DNA from: Hyphomonadaceae bacterium
GTDB taxonomy: Bacteria; Pseudomonadota; Alphaproteobacteria; Caulobacterales; Hyphomonadaceae
Direction of reading: 5' to 3'
Length of the DNA stretch: 64,000 nt
NCBI GenBank assembly: GCA_024743315.1
Contig: JANSWU010000005.1
Coordinates: forward strand, 1-64,000
In this document: piece by piece, positions 1 to 8,381 of the stretch
Layout: every line of letters begins with the position of its first letter
Position numbering within the stretch: the first letter of the stretch is position 1
The notes under the pieces: generated by a model
Told to the model about the DNA's origin: nothing
Seen by the model: the letters and a program-made list of their open reading frames with translations, nothing else
The model's database searches: none
Position numbers and translations under genes: made by a program

Positions 1-1
1 A

Positions 2-322
2 AAAGTGCCGGTCTACGAGCCTTACTCGCCGCTCAAGCAGATCGACGAGACCAGTGATGGCGGCAAGGATGCGGGCGTGATCATGACCCCGATCAAGGCG
101 TTCGATGTCGAAACGGACATGGTCACGACCGTGGTCAGCGAGATGTTCGTGCCGATGCCAACGCAGCCGACCATTATGGAAGACTGGTTTGCAACCAATC
201 CTGATCAGGGCTTTGGCAATCTCCAGGCTGACATCATGCCGGCCCGGATCTTCGATGAGTTCACCCAAGGCGTCGGCCCCGATGACAATTTCATCACCTC
301 GGCGGATTGGGATATCGGGTAA
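2..322 (+). CDS. C-terminal fragment of an unknown protein
   Basis: The frame is already open at the left edge, so this is the last ~106 residues of a gene that begins outside the window; the GTG at 5 is probably internal. The fragment is acidic, rich in Met, Pro and Asp, has no membrane segment or cysteine, and ends in DWDIG. I do not recognise the family. A weak GC hairpin follows at about 325-342 but has no T-run. No function is proposed. Confidence 0.6.
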   Translation, partial: KVPVYEPYSPLKQIDETSDGGKDAGVIMTPIKAFDVETDMVTTVVSEMFVPMPTQPTIMEDWFATNPDQGFGNLQADIMPARIFDEFTQGVGPDDNFITSADWDIG

Positions 323-501
323 ACCCGCACATCGTATTTGCGGATCATCGTCCGGGATTTTGGCTCAACGCCTCTGATTCACGCACCAATTTTCCGGGCG
401 TCTCCTTCTTTGGAGAAGTTCAGCCGCGTTAAACAGTGCTTAATCGAAACCCCGCATTTTCGTGCAAAATATAAAACGAGCTTGTCTTGGAGATTTGAAA
501 T

Positions 502-978
502 ATGCTTCGTGCAACCCTGCTTGCACTGACCCTGGTCGGTGCCGTGTCCGCGACAGCCCATGCTACGGGCTTGAAAGCCACCCAGTCAGTCGATGTCGCC
601 ACGGTTATTGTCGCGGCGGATGGCTCTGAAACGCTGACATATAGCCCAGCGACGGAAGTCGAGCCCGGTGAACAAGTTCGCTACACGCTGTCTTACGTCA
701 ATGACGGCGACACGGCCGCAGAAGACGTTAGCCTGGTCATGCCTGTGCCAGCCGAAGTGACTTATGTTGAAGGGTCGGTCGAGGGACCGATGAGCCTGAT
801 CAGCTATTCCGCCGATAATGGTGAGACCTTTGCGCCGCGCGAGGCACTGATGATTGGCGAAGGCGAAACAAGCCGCCTCGCCAACGCGGATGAGATCACG
901 CATATCAAATGGGCTTTTGGCACACCGATCTCGCCTGCGGAAACGGGTGCGATCAGTTACAGCGCCGTGCTCAAATAA
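502..978 (+). CDS. Secreted DUF11-like (conserved repeat domain) protein
   Basis: This is a 158-residue exported protein. Residues 1-21 form a signal peptide (Leu/Ala-rich core, cleavage near AHA-TG). The rest resembles one DUF11/Ig-like conserved-repeat domain: a 'VEPGEQVRYTLSYVNDGD' segment followed by 'VSLVMPVPAEVTYVEGS'. Such domains occur in surface or secreted proteins and have no catalytic site. The start is supported by GGAG at 489-492. The gene stands alone and is followed by a strong intrinsic terminator. The fold assignment rests on motif resemblance only. Confidence 0.75.
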   Translation: MLRATLLALTLVGAVSATAHATGLKATQSVDVATVIVAADGSETLTYSPATEVEPGEQVRYTLSYVNDGDTAAEDVSLVMPVPAEVTYVEGSVEGPMSLISYSADNGETFAPREALMIGEGETSRLANADEITHIKWAFGTPISPAETGAISYSAVLK

Positions 979-1000
979 GCTGCGCAGGTTCTGAAAAAGG

Positions 1001-1034
1001 CGCCCCGGACCAGACAGGGTTCGGGGCGTTTTTA
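1001..1034 (+). terminator. Intrinsic terminator after the DUF11-like gene
   Basis: A 7-bp GC stem (cgccccg at 1001-1007 with cggggcg at 1022-1028) is followed directly by a T-run at 1029-1033. It lies 23 bases after the stop at 978 and between convergent genes. Confidence 0.85.
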
Positions 1035-1042
1035 TTGCGGCC

Positions 1043-1951
1043 TCAAGCGTAATAATTCAGCTTCAGCCCGGGTTCAGGCCAGCGACACTTGGCGAGCTTT
1101 CCGGTGCCGGACAAGGTCACCCAGGCCTCGCCCAAGCCATCCCCGCCAAAGCAGATATTGGTCACGAATGGATCTGGAAAGGCGATATGGCTATGCCCGC
1201 CATCAGGCTCGATCGAGGTGATGCCGCCATTCAGAATGGTGGCGACGCAGACCGTCCCTGATGCAGCAACAGCGAGGCTGTCGAAATATTGCAGGCCCGG
1301 CATCGTCGCGATCACCCGGCCCTGATTGAATGGACTCGCGCGGGTGATCTTCCCAGGGGCTTCGAGATCAAACGCCCAGAGCCGGGCGGTCATCGTGTCG
1401 GCCATATAGATCGTGGTCTCATCTGGTGACAGGCCGACCCCATTTGGAGATGTGTGATGATGATCGAGCTCAATCGCTTCACTGTCCCCATTGGCCAGAA
1501 AGAACAGGCCGCCAAAATCGCGATGGCGCGGATAAGTCTTGCCATGATCAGTGAAATAGAGATTGCCGTGCCGGTCAAAAACTAGATCGTTCGGGCCTTT
1601 TAAAGGGTGACCTTCCACCGTATCGAGCACGCGTTCGACCTTGCCAGTGCCAAGATCGATGCGTTCGATCCGTCCGCCTGAATAATCATCCGGACAATGG
1701 CCGGGGATCAGCAAGCCATCGCGCTGATGATATTTGAAACCGCCATTATTGCAGATCCAGAGCGCGCCATCAGGACCGATCGCAGCGCCATTCGGACCGC
1801 CGCCGGGGTCAGAGATGACCTCGGACTTGCCGTTCCCCCAAACCCGCGAGACACATCCTTTGGCGATCTCGACCAGGATGATCGAGCCATCTTCCATCCA
1901 AACCGGTCCTTCCGGGAAGGCGAGCCCCTCGGCGATAATTTCAAAGTCCAT
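1043..1951 (-). CDS. SMP-30/gluconolactonase/LRE family protein
   Basis: The 302-residue protein has the six-bladed propeller signatures of the SMP-30/gluconolactonase family: N-terminal 'EGLAFPEGPVW' supplying the metal-binding Glu, 'PNGAAIGPDGALWICNN', 'GPNDLVFDRHGNLYFTD' and 'PNGVGLSPDETTIYMAD'. Family members are metal-dependent lactonases acting on sugar lactones; the substrate here cannot be read from sequence. There is no signal peptide, so it is probably cytoplasmic. A strong ribosome binding site (AGGAGG) precedes ATG 1951. It is transcribed in the same direction as folA would be read upstream, 57 bases away. Confidence 0.88.
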   Translation of the reverse strand: MDFEIIAEGLAFPEGPVWMEDGSIILVEIAKGCVSRVWGNGKSEVISDPGGGPNGAAIGPDGALWICNNGGFKYHQRDGLLIPGHCPDDYSGGRIERIDLGTGKVERVLDTVEGHPLKGPNDLVFDRHGNLYFTDHGKTYPRHRDFGGLFFLANGDSEAIELDHHHTSPNGVGLSPDETTIYMADTMTARLWAFDLEAPGKITRASPFNQGRVIATMPGLQYFDSLAVAASGTVCVATILNGGITSIEPDGGHSHIAFPDPFVTNICFGGDGLGEAWVTLSGTGKLAKCRWPEPGLKLNYYA

Positions 1952-2008
1952 GCTCCACCTCCTGTCATTGTATCAGAGTTTGGCGGGGCCAGACGGGATC
2001 GACAAGCC

Positions 2009-2530
2009 TTAGATGCGCCGATCCAGTGTTCTTATGATGAAGGCAAATTCATTCTTCTCGCTCGCCGCAACCGCTTCACGGCGGGTCTCGATATAGTCGG
2101 TTTCGTCGAACGCTGGGAAGCTCGCATCGCCATCGAGCGTGGTGGCCACTTCGGTGATGTACAGTCGGTCGGCAAAGGGCAGGGCAGCTGCATAGATGGC
2201 GCTGCCTCCCGTGACAAAGACTTCTGATTTTCCCGCCGCTGCGGCCAAGGCGCGCGCCGTTTCAATTGCCGCATCGATCGAGGTAAAAACCCGGGCGCCA
2301 GGCGCTGCATACTGTCCGTCACGGCTCAGCACGATATTGTCGCGTCCCGGCAAAGGGCGGCGCGGCAAGCTCTCCCAGGTCTTTCGCCCCATAATCACCG
2401 GGCACCCTTTGGTTGTCGCCTTGAAGTGTTTGAGATCATCGGAGAGACGCCAGGGCAGATCATTATCCTTGCCGATCACGCCATTTTGCGCCCGTGCAAC
2501 GATCAGACAAAGCTTGATTTCTGCGCTCAA
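2009..2530 (-). CDS. folA: Dihydrofolate reductase
   Basis: Reduces dihydrofolate to tetrahydrofolate with NADPH. The protein shows the DHFR order: 'NGVIGKDNDLPWRLSDDLKHF' region with the Trp-20 loop and catalytic Asp, 'MGRKTWESLP' for NADPH binding, 'LPGRDNIVLS', and 'VFVTGGSAIYAAAL'. Length (173 residues) is normal for the chromosomal enzyme. I chose TTG 2530 because GGGAGG lies just upstream; an in-frame TTG at 2548 has no such site. In many proteobacteria folA follows thyA, but no thyA is in view here. Confidence 0.93.
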   Translation of the reverse strand: MSAEIKLCLIVARAQNGVIGKDNDLPWRLSDDLKHFKATTKGCPVIMGRKTWESLPRRPLPGRDNIVLSRDGQYAAPGARVFTSIDAAIETARALAAAAGKSEVFVTGGSAIYAAALPFADRLYITEVATTLDGDASFPAFDETDYIETRREAVAASEKNEFAFIIRTLDRRI

Positions 2531-2624
2531 GGCCTCCTCCCGTCTCAATATCAGCCTAGGTCATGGCCTTAAGGGCGTTTGGCCCTTATGAGCAACCAGC
2601 AGACTGATACAGGGCGACTTACAT

Positions 2625-3371
2625 ATGATAGCAGAGTTCTGGGACACTTTTGTCGCCATTCTCACCAATAACCGTCCGGCTTTTTTGCTGCCTGTGCTGG
2701 CGGGTCTTGCTATTTCCGTGGGCATTCTCTGGCGGATTGGCGGACGGCTCTGGGCGATCATCTATGTAATGATGATCCCATTCCTGAACTGGTCGTTCGG
2801 GGTTGTGCCAAACATTCAATTTGTAGGACCCTGGGTCGAACCGAGCGACGCCATGTTCTCGCTGATCTTTCCCGCTGATGAGCCAAATCTGGCGGGGTTG
2901 ATGCTCCATCCCCTAACGCTTGTCACAGGGCTGGTCTTTGTGATCCGCGACTTCGTGCAGCGCGAAATGGGCCAATGGGTGCTGCTCGCCATGGCGATGG
3001 CGCTATGCTGGTCGATGTATTATGCGTGGATCGTGATCGTGATCGCCTCGGGCCTCGCCTTTTTTGTCTCGGAATTCTTCGACTGGTTGCTGTTCACCTT
3101 CACCAAGATGAAGCTGTCCAAACGCATTCTTTACTCCAGCGCCGTGGCCACGCCCATCGATACGACGATCTTCCTGTATGGGGCTGATCTCGCCAAGCAG
3201 ATGCAGCTCGGGGCAGACCCCGGCAACACGCTGACCCTGGCCAATTGGATCGTGTTCGTGATCGGCAAGATGATCGGCGCCTTTGTCGTTTCTGACATGA
3301 TCCGACGACGTGAAGATGCTGGCAAGACTGATCCCTATGAGGATCTACCCGCGCAATCATCGATGATCTAG
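2625..3371 (+). CDS. VUT-family (YhhQ/DUF165-like) membrane transporter
   Basis: A 248-residue integral membrane protein with about six to seven hydrophobic segments. 'LTLVTGLVFVIRDFVQREMG' and the later 'GLAFFVSEFFDWLLFTFTK' match the layout of the VUT/YhhQ family, which imports queuosine precursors (preQ0/preQ1) in characterised members. The substrate here is inferred only from the family, and the protein diverges from typical YhhQ at the N terminus. Start is supported by AGGGCG upstream. It is divergent from folA, and its TAG shares the bases CTAG (3368-3371) with the stop of the opposite gene. Confidence 0.72.
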   Translation: MIAEFWDTFVAILTNNRPAFLLPVLAGLAISVGILWRIGGRLWAIIYVMMIPFLNWSFGVVPNIQFVGPWVEPSDAMFSLIFPADEPNLAGLMLHPLTLVTGLVFVIRDFVQREMGQWVLLAMAMALCWSMYYAWIVIVIASGLAFFVSEFFDWLLFTFTKMKLSKRILYSSAVATPIDTTIFLYGADLAKQMQLGADPGNTLTLANWIVFVIGKMIGAFVVSDMIRRREDAGKTDPYEDLPAQSSMI

Positions 3372-4954
3372 GCCGGTTTGAAACTGGTGCTTTGCGCCAT
3401 CGTCCAATCGCGGGCCAGGCTGGTTTCAAGCGGCGCGGCCAATAAAGCGCCTGGGGCCAACAGATCATAAGCTAGATCGGCAGGCAGCGCCTCGTCCGCA
3501 GTGACCCGGTGAATGATATGATGCGGCGCCAGTTCAGATGGGTGCTGGCAGCCCGCCGCGCCGACCACTTCCATCAAAGCTGCGACCGTATTCTTGTGGA
3601 AGTGATACACGCGTTCAGCCTTGTCTGACACAACCAGGCCGCGCTGGCGGCCAGGATCCGATGTCGCGATCCCGGTCGGGCAGGTATTGTTATGACAATG
3701 CAGCGACTGGATACAGCCGAGTGAAAACATGAACCCGCGCGCCGTATTGATCCAATCCGCGCCCAGAGCCAGGGACGCCGCCATGGCGAAGGCCGAGACC
3801 TGCTTGCCGCTGGCGGCGAGTTTGATGTCGTCTTTCAACCCGCAGCCGACAAGAGCATTGCGGGCAAAGACCAAGCCTTGACGCAGCGGCGCGCCAACAT
3901 AATCCAGAAACTCCGCTGGAGCGGCGCCGGTGCCGCCTTCCGCGCCATCGATGACGATAAAATCCGCGCGCTGTCCGGTCTCCACCATGGCTTTGCAGAT
4001 CGCCAGAAACTCCCAGCGATTGCCGATGCAGAGCTTGAACCCGACCGGTTTGCCGCCGGACAGCTCGCGCAGCTGATCGATGAAATCCAACATGGATTTC
4101 GGATCATCGAAGGCGGTGTGATGCGCCGGAGAGTAACAGGTTTCACCGACCGGAATGCCGCGCGCTTCGGCGATTTCGGGCGTCACTTTCGCGCCGGGCA
4201 AGACGCCGCCATGGCCGGGCTTGGCCCCTTGGCTGAGCTTGATTTCGATCATTTTGACCTGATCGCTCTTGGCGGTCGCTTCAAACTGGACCGGGTCGAA
4301 GCCGCCATTGGGGGCACGGCAGCCGAAATAGCCAGAGCCAAGCTCCCAGACCAGATCTCCGCCGCCCGCCTTGTGATAGCGCGAAATGCCGCCCTCGCCG
4401 CTATCATGGAAAAAGCCACCTTTTGCGGCGCCGCGATTGAGCGCTTCGATCGCGTGGGCGCCAAGCGAGCCAAAACTCATGGCGGAAATGTTGAGCACGC
4501 TGGCTGAATAGGGCTTGGCGGTGCCGGGTGCACCGACCAGGATGCGCGGATCAGTTTCACCCGGGTGGGCCGCGCCGATCGAATGGGCCAGCCATTCATA
4601 GGGCGGGCTCTGAATGTCGAGATGGCTGCCAAATGGCTCGACAGAGGAGACATTCTTGGCACGGCGATAGACCATGCGGCGCTCTTCATGATTGAACGGC
4701 CGGCCTTCGGTTTCGCTTTCGACAATATAGGAGCGGAAGAAGGGCCGGAGGGATTCGGCCACCCAGCGCATCCGCCCCAGGATCGGGAAGTTGCGCCACA
4801 GCGTATGCTGGGTCTGCGCCATATCATACAGGCCGACCAAGACAGCGCTGCCGAACAAGCCTGCGAGACCATAAAGCCAGGTCACGGATTGCGCGCCCCA
4901 GAGCGACCCTGCAAATAAGGCCAGGGTGATCAGAAATGGAATGAACCGGATCAA
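3368..4954 (-). CDS. FMN-binding glutamate synthase family protein (membrane-anchored)
   Basis: The 528-residue protein starts with one or two membrane segments (residues 1-45), followed by a glutamate synthase central/FMN domain (TIM barrel). Visible motifs include 'ISAMSFGSLGAHAIEALNRGA', 'IEIKLSQGAKPGHGG', 'IVIDGAEGGTGAAP' and a Cys cluster 'CIQSLHCHNNTCPTGIAT' that fits a 3Fe-4S site. It has no N-terminal glutamine amidotransferase domain and no GltD partner beside it, so true glutamate synthase activity is doubtful. The likely start is TTG 4954 behind GAGGGGAG. Confidence 0.88.
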   Translation of the reverse strand: MIRFIPFLITLALFAGSLWGAQSVTWLYGLAGLFGSAVLVGLYDMAQTQHTLWRNFPILGRMRWVAESLRPFFRSYIVESETEGRPFNHEERRMVYRRAKNVSSVEPFGSHLDIQSPPYEWLAHSIGAAHPGETDPRILVGAPGTAKPYSASVLNISAMSFGSLGAHAIEALNRGAAKGGFFHDSGEGGISRYHKAGGGDLVWELGSGYFGCRAPNGGFDPVQFEATAKSDQVKMIEIKLSQGAKPGHGGVLPGAKVTPEIAEARGIPVGETCYSPAHHTAFDDPKSMLDFIDQLRELSGGKPVGFKLCIGNRWEFLAICKAMVETGQRADFIVIDGAEGGTGAAPAEFLDYVGAPLRQGLVFARNALVGCGLKDDIKLAASGKQVSAFAMAASLALGADWINTARGFMFSLGCIQSLHCHNNTCPTGIATSDPGRQRGLVVSDKAERVYHFHKNTVAALMEVVGAAGCQHPSELAPHHIIHRVTADEALPADLAYDLLAPGALLAAPLETSLARDWTMAQSTSFKPA

Positions 4955-5061
4955 AAAAGGCTCCCCTCAAGTCTTTGAAGGGAGCCTAATCTTGTGCGGG
5001 TTTGCGGGTCAATTGATCGGAAACAAAATCCCGCTTTAGAGGCTTCGCGCATTCGATTCAT

Positions 5062-5212
5062 CTTAGCGCTCTGCCCAGCTCGTCTGGGCAGCCCAGCAGG
5101 CAGTCTTTCGTTTGGCGATCGGGAGCGATCCGAACGCTCCCGAAATCTGTTTTTGTTACCGGGTGCTGGACCCCACGGACAAGCCGTGGAGAGCGCTTTA
5201 TTCTTAAGCGCT
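5062..5212. repeat. Three-hairpin intergenic repeat, copy 1
   Basis: An intergenic element with three stems at about 52-base pitch. Stem 1 is 5071-5078 with 5084-5091; stem 2 is nine perfect pairs, 5119-5127 with 5135-5143; stem 3 is 5173-5178 with 5184-5189. A further 7-bp stem (5192-5198 with 5206-5212) closes the right side. Bases 5067-5098 are identical to 45195-45226, and stems 2 and 3 recur in the same order and spacing there with different loops and linkers. It lies between the end of an acyl-CoA dehydrogenase gene and the start of the glutamate-synthase-like gene. Function unknown. Confidence 0.8.
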
Positions 5213-5220
5213 GTCTCCAA

Positions 5221-6357
5221 TCAAAACCCGTTCAGTTTGGCATAGCGGTCGCGGTGGAAACTGGCCCCGCCGAGCAGGGCCTCCTGCACACGAGCGCGCT
5301 TCATGTAGAGGCCGCTATCATGCGCATCGGTCATGCCGATACCGCCATGGAACTGGACTGTCTCGTTCGAAACGAGATGGATTAGGTCCGACGCGCGCGC
5401 CTTGGCGAGACTGGCAAGTTCGGCCACATCATTGCGGTTCTCATCGACGCCTGACAGCGCTGCGGCGATGCAAGAGCGGGTCAGTTCCAGCTCGGTGAAC
5501 ATCTTTGCTGCCCGGTGCTGCAAGCTCTGGAACGAGCCGATGAGTTGGCCGAACTGTTTGCGGGTTTGCAAATAGTCCAGCGTCATGTCGAAGGCCGCTT
5601 GTGCACTTCCCAAAGCTTCCGCCGCGAGCGCAATCCGGCCGCGATCGAGCGCCGGTTCAAGGATTTCCCATCCAGCATCGACCGCGCCGATGAGCTGATC
5701 TTCGCCGACGGCGACATCTTCCAAATGCAAGTGCGCGGCGCCATGTGAGTCGACCGTGTTCAGCGCTTGAACGCTGAGCCCGCTGGCATCATTCGGGACC
5801 AGGAACAGGCTGATCCCATGCGCTTGTCCGGCCTCACCAAAGGTTCGCGCGACGATGATGAACAGATCGGCATGATGGCCATCGGTGACATAGCGTTTGG
5901 CGCCGTTCAGCGTGTAGCCCTGGCCGTTGCGTTCGGCTTCGGTAGCGATGTTGAGCGGGGCGTGATGCGTGCCCTCGTCAAGCGCCAGCGCCACGGTCGC
6001 TTCACCGCTGGCAATCTTGGGCAGCCATTCGGCTTTTTGGGCCTCAGACCCGCCAAGCGTCAGGATACTGGCGCCGAGCACCGCGGTCTGCAGCAATGGC
6101 GTCGCCGCAATGGTCCGGCCCTGAGCTTCCATGATCTGGCCCATGGCCACCATGCCGAGGCCGACCCCATCATATTCTTCCGGCACCAACACGCCGAAGA
6201 AGCCAAGCTCGGCCAGTTTGGCGCGGCTCGCCGGATCTACACCATTGGCGCCGCGATCGCGCAACTCCCGCAAATGAGTCACCGGTAATTCATCGCGCGC
6301 GAACGCCATCGCTGTGTCGCGCAGCATCTGTTCGTCTTCAGAGAGAATAAAACCCAT
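5221..6357 (-). CDS. Acyl-CoA dehydrogenase family protein (second subunit)
   Basis: A 378-residue FAD-dependent acyl-CoA dehydrogenase-like protein. The N-terminal helical domain (from 'SEDEQMLRDTAMAFARDEL'), middle beta domain (around 'LNGAKRYVTDGHHADLF') and C-terminal helical domain with 'QFGQLIGSFQSLQHRAAKMF' and 'VQFHGGIGMTD' are in normal order. The start ATG overlaps the stop of the upstream ACAD as TAATG, so the two are translationally coupled. Adjacent unequal ACAD pairs form heterotetramers in actinobacterial sterol pathways; a shared complex here is inference. The substrate is unknown. Confidence 0.9.
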   Translation of the reverse strand: MGFILSEDEQMLRDTAMAFARDELPVTHLRELRDRGANGVDPASRAKLAELGFFGVLVPEEYDGVGLGMVAMGQIMEAQGRTIAATPLLQTAVLGASILTLGGSEAQKAEWLPKIASGEATVALALDEGTHHAPLNIATEAERNGQGYTLNGAKRYVTDGHHADLFIIVARTFGEAGQAHGISLFLVPNDASGLSVQALNTVDSHGAAHLHLEDVAVGEDQLIGAVDAGWEILEPALDRGRIALAAEALGSAQAAFDMTLDYLQTRKQFGQLIGSFQSLQHRAAKMFTELELTRSCIAAALSGVDENRNDVAELASLAKARASDLIHLVSNETVQFHGGIGMTDAHDSGLYMKRARVQEALLGGASFHRDRYAKLNGF

Positions 6358-7571
6358 TATTGATGCTCCCGCAGGCCGAGCACGCGCTTGGAAATGACAT
6401 TGAGATTGATTTCGCTGGTGCCGCCTTCGATCGAGTTGCCTTTCGAGCGTAACCAGCCGCGGGTCGCTTTCTTGGCGTCTTCGGCAAAGCCATCGCCTGA
6501 CCAGCCAAGCCCGTCGGTGCCGAGGGCCTCGACCAAGAGCTCGCATTTGTCCTGGTTCATCTTGGCGGCCGCATATTTCATGATCGAGGCCGTATGGCCG
6601 ACTTCCTGGCCAGCTTTGGCTTGCTCGGTCGAGCGTTGTACGGTCAGACCAAACGCTTTGGCATACATCAGGTGATCAGTGATTCGGGCGCGCAAGTCGC
6701 CGTCTGAGACGCGGCCGGTCTCATCGACGCCGACATGTTGTTTGGCGTACTCTTGTGGCGGCAGGATGCCGGATCCGCCAGTGCCGCCGAAGCCCCCAGC
6801 AGAGATGGACGAGCGCTCGAATTGCAACAAGCGTTTGGCAATCGTCCAACCGCCATTCAGTTTGCCGACCAATTGGTCTTTCGGAACTTTGACATCGGTG
6901 AAGAAGGTTTCGCAGAAGGGCGAGGAGCCAGAGATCAGCTTGATCGGCCGGGCTTCAACGCCTTCGGACTCCATATCAAAGACGAGGAAGCTGATGCCTT
7001 CATGCTTGACCGTCTTGTCGGTGCGTACCAGGCAGAAGATCCAATCGGCCTGATCGGCATAAGAGGTCCAGACTTTCTGACCATTGATCAGCCAATGGTC
7101 GCCTTTGTCTTCGCACTTGGTTTGCAGACCGGCGAGATCTGACCCCGCGCCTGGCTCAGAATAGCCCTGGCACCAGCGCGTCTTGCCCATAACAATGTCG
7201 GGAATGAAGCGCTTTTTCTGCTCTTCATTGCCAAATTCAAGCAAGGCTGGGCCAAACATCCAGAGGCCAAACGAGAAGAGCGGCGGACGCGCCTTGATCC
7301 GGCGCATTTCCTGCTGCAGCACCCGCGCTTGGGCTTTGCTCAGACCGCCGCCGCCATATTCGGCTGGCCATTCTGGCGCTGTCCAACCTTTTTCGCCCAT
7401 CCGCTCAAGCCAGACTTTCGAGTCTGGATTCTTGAATTTTTCACGCTTGCCGCCCCAGACGATCTCATCGTCTTTCATTGGGGTGCGCATGCTTTCAGGA
7501 CAATTGGCTTCCAGCCAGTCACGCACTTCGGTGCGGAAGGCGTCCAGCTCTTCTGGGGCGTCAAAGGCCAT
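6357..7571 (-). CDS. Acyl-CoA dehydrogenase family protein (first subunit)
   Basis: A 404-residue acyl-CoA dehydrogenase. It carries 'GYSEPGAGSDLAGLQT' and 'GQKVWTSYADQADWIFCLVRT' of the FAD/substrate region and a C-terminal 'EGGTSEINLNVISKRVLGL' segment. It acts on an acyl-CoA thioester, transferring electrons to ETF. It is the first gene of a two-ACAD operon. GGGAGAAG precedes ATG 7571, which supports the start. The long insert 'GGFGGTGGSGILPPQEYAKQ' separates the middle and C-terminal domains, as in FadE-like large-chain members. Confidence 0.92.
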   Translation of the reverse strand: MAFDAPEELDAFRTEVRDWLEANCPESMRTPMKDDEIVWGGKREKFKNPDSKVWLERMGEKGWTAPEWPAEYGGGGLSKAQARVLQQEMRRIKARPPLFSFGLWMFGPALLEFGNEEQKKRFIPDIVMGKTRWCQGYSEPGAGSDLAGLQTKCEDKGDHWLINGQKVWTSYADQADWIFCLVRTDKTVKHEGISFLVFDMESEGVEARPIKLISGSSPFCETFFTDVKVPKDQLVGKLNGGWTIAKRLLQFERSSISAGGFGGTGGSGILPPQEYAKQHVGVDETGRVSDGDLRARITDHLMYAKAFGLTVQRSTEQAKAGQEVGHTASIMKYAAAKMNQDKCELLVEALGTDGLGWSGDGFAEDAKKATRGWLRSKGNSIEGGTSEINLNVISKRVLGLREHQ

Positions 7572-7690
7572 AAATCTTCTCCCGTTCCGGCACGGGTCGC
7601 ACCGGGTTTCGTTTACGTAACCGTCAACATAACGGTCGGGAGCTCACATGGCTATGTCTAACGCAAGGTCAGATCAAATTCGTCGCGGGT

Positions 7691-8080
7691 CTATTCGCCA
7701 ATGGCGTAATAAAACTCTTCGCGGGTGATCTTGCCGGCGTCGTTGACATAATAGGTGCCAATCTCGCGCATTTGCATGCGATCGCCTGACTCTTTCGCGG
7801 TGACATCAATATCGAAAATCACGCTGAACCGATCGGTGCCATGAACATATGGGCCATCAATATCCAGACTGTTGATTTCATGCGCGCCATACCACCATTC
7901 ATTCTTGGCATTGATCGCCTCCATTCCGGCCGCTTCCCGATTGCCATCTGGCATCGCCATGGCTTCGACGGAGACGGCGTCTTGGGAATAATGCGCAGCG
8001 CGCAATTCGCCATCCTTTTGCGCTTTGCACAAATCAATCAGAGTTGTGCCCAGGGTCATCAATTCTTGTGGTGTTGGCAT
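7691..8080 (-). CDS. SnoaL-like / NTF2-fold protein
   Basis: A 129-residue protein with the cone-shaped NTF2/SnoaL pattern: an N-terminal helix ('LMTLGTTLIDLCKAQKDGELRAAHYSQDAVSVEA'-type layout), a GM-x-AI turn ('AAGMEAINAKNEWW'), then antiparallel strands ending in 'GKITREEFYYAIGE'. Members are small isomerases, hydratases or binding proteins; no catalytic residues can be fixed here. GGGAGAG lies before ATG 8080. It has no signal peptide. Confidence 0.78.
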   Translation of the reverse strand: MPTPQELMTLGTTLIDLCKAQKDGELRAAHYSQDAVSVEAMAMPDGNREAAGMEAINAKNEWWYGAHEINSLDIDGPYVHGTDRFSVIFDIDVTAKESGDRMQMREIGTYYVNDAGKITREEFYYAIGE

Positions 8081-8150
8081 CGTCGCTCTCCCTTTATATG
8101 TTTAGAACATAAAAGGAACAAACTTTCACCAGAGTCAAATTAAATCTAAT

Positions 8151-8381
8151 CTAGAAGCGACCAAACATGCTGTTCTCTGGGCCCGTCTCGACGCCAATCA
8201 GGTTCATCACGTGAACAACAATTAGAAACACCCCAAAGACACAACCGATCATGATCAGCCCCCAGGGGACTTGATGTGGGCGCTGATCCTTTTTCCGGAC
8301 CGTGCCCATTTTCGATTGCGCGAAAACGCCGAGGGCGATCAGGCCGCTGGCGAGGCTGAGACTGATGATCCAATCGAGCAC
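8151..8381 (-). CDS. Small two-helix membrane protein
   Basis: From the GTG at 8381 this encodes 76 residues with two hydrophobic helices ('IISLSLASGLIALGVFA' and 'WGLIMIGCVFGVFLIVVHVM') joined by a basic loop (KKDQRPH), and ends in 'NSMFGRF'. The frame stays open back to 8501, but that part lies inside the glycosyltransferase gene and reads poorly. The chosen start overlaps the glycosyltransferase end by 43 bases. I do not recognise the family; cotranscription with the glycosyltransferase is likely from the overlap. Confidence 0.6.
   Translation of the reverse strand: MLDWIISLSLASGLIALGVFAQSKMGTVRKKDQRPHQVPWGLIMIGCVFGVFLIVVHVMNLIGVETGPENSMFGRF

Noticed and set aside
325..342. Hairpin after the first partial gene as a terminator
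   Set aside because: The stem is only five pairs and has no T-run.
5067..5245. Short ORFs running through the three-hairpin repeat
   Set aside because: The frames exist only because the repeat lacks stops; the two copies differ in linkers in a way that changes the protein but keeps RNA stems.
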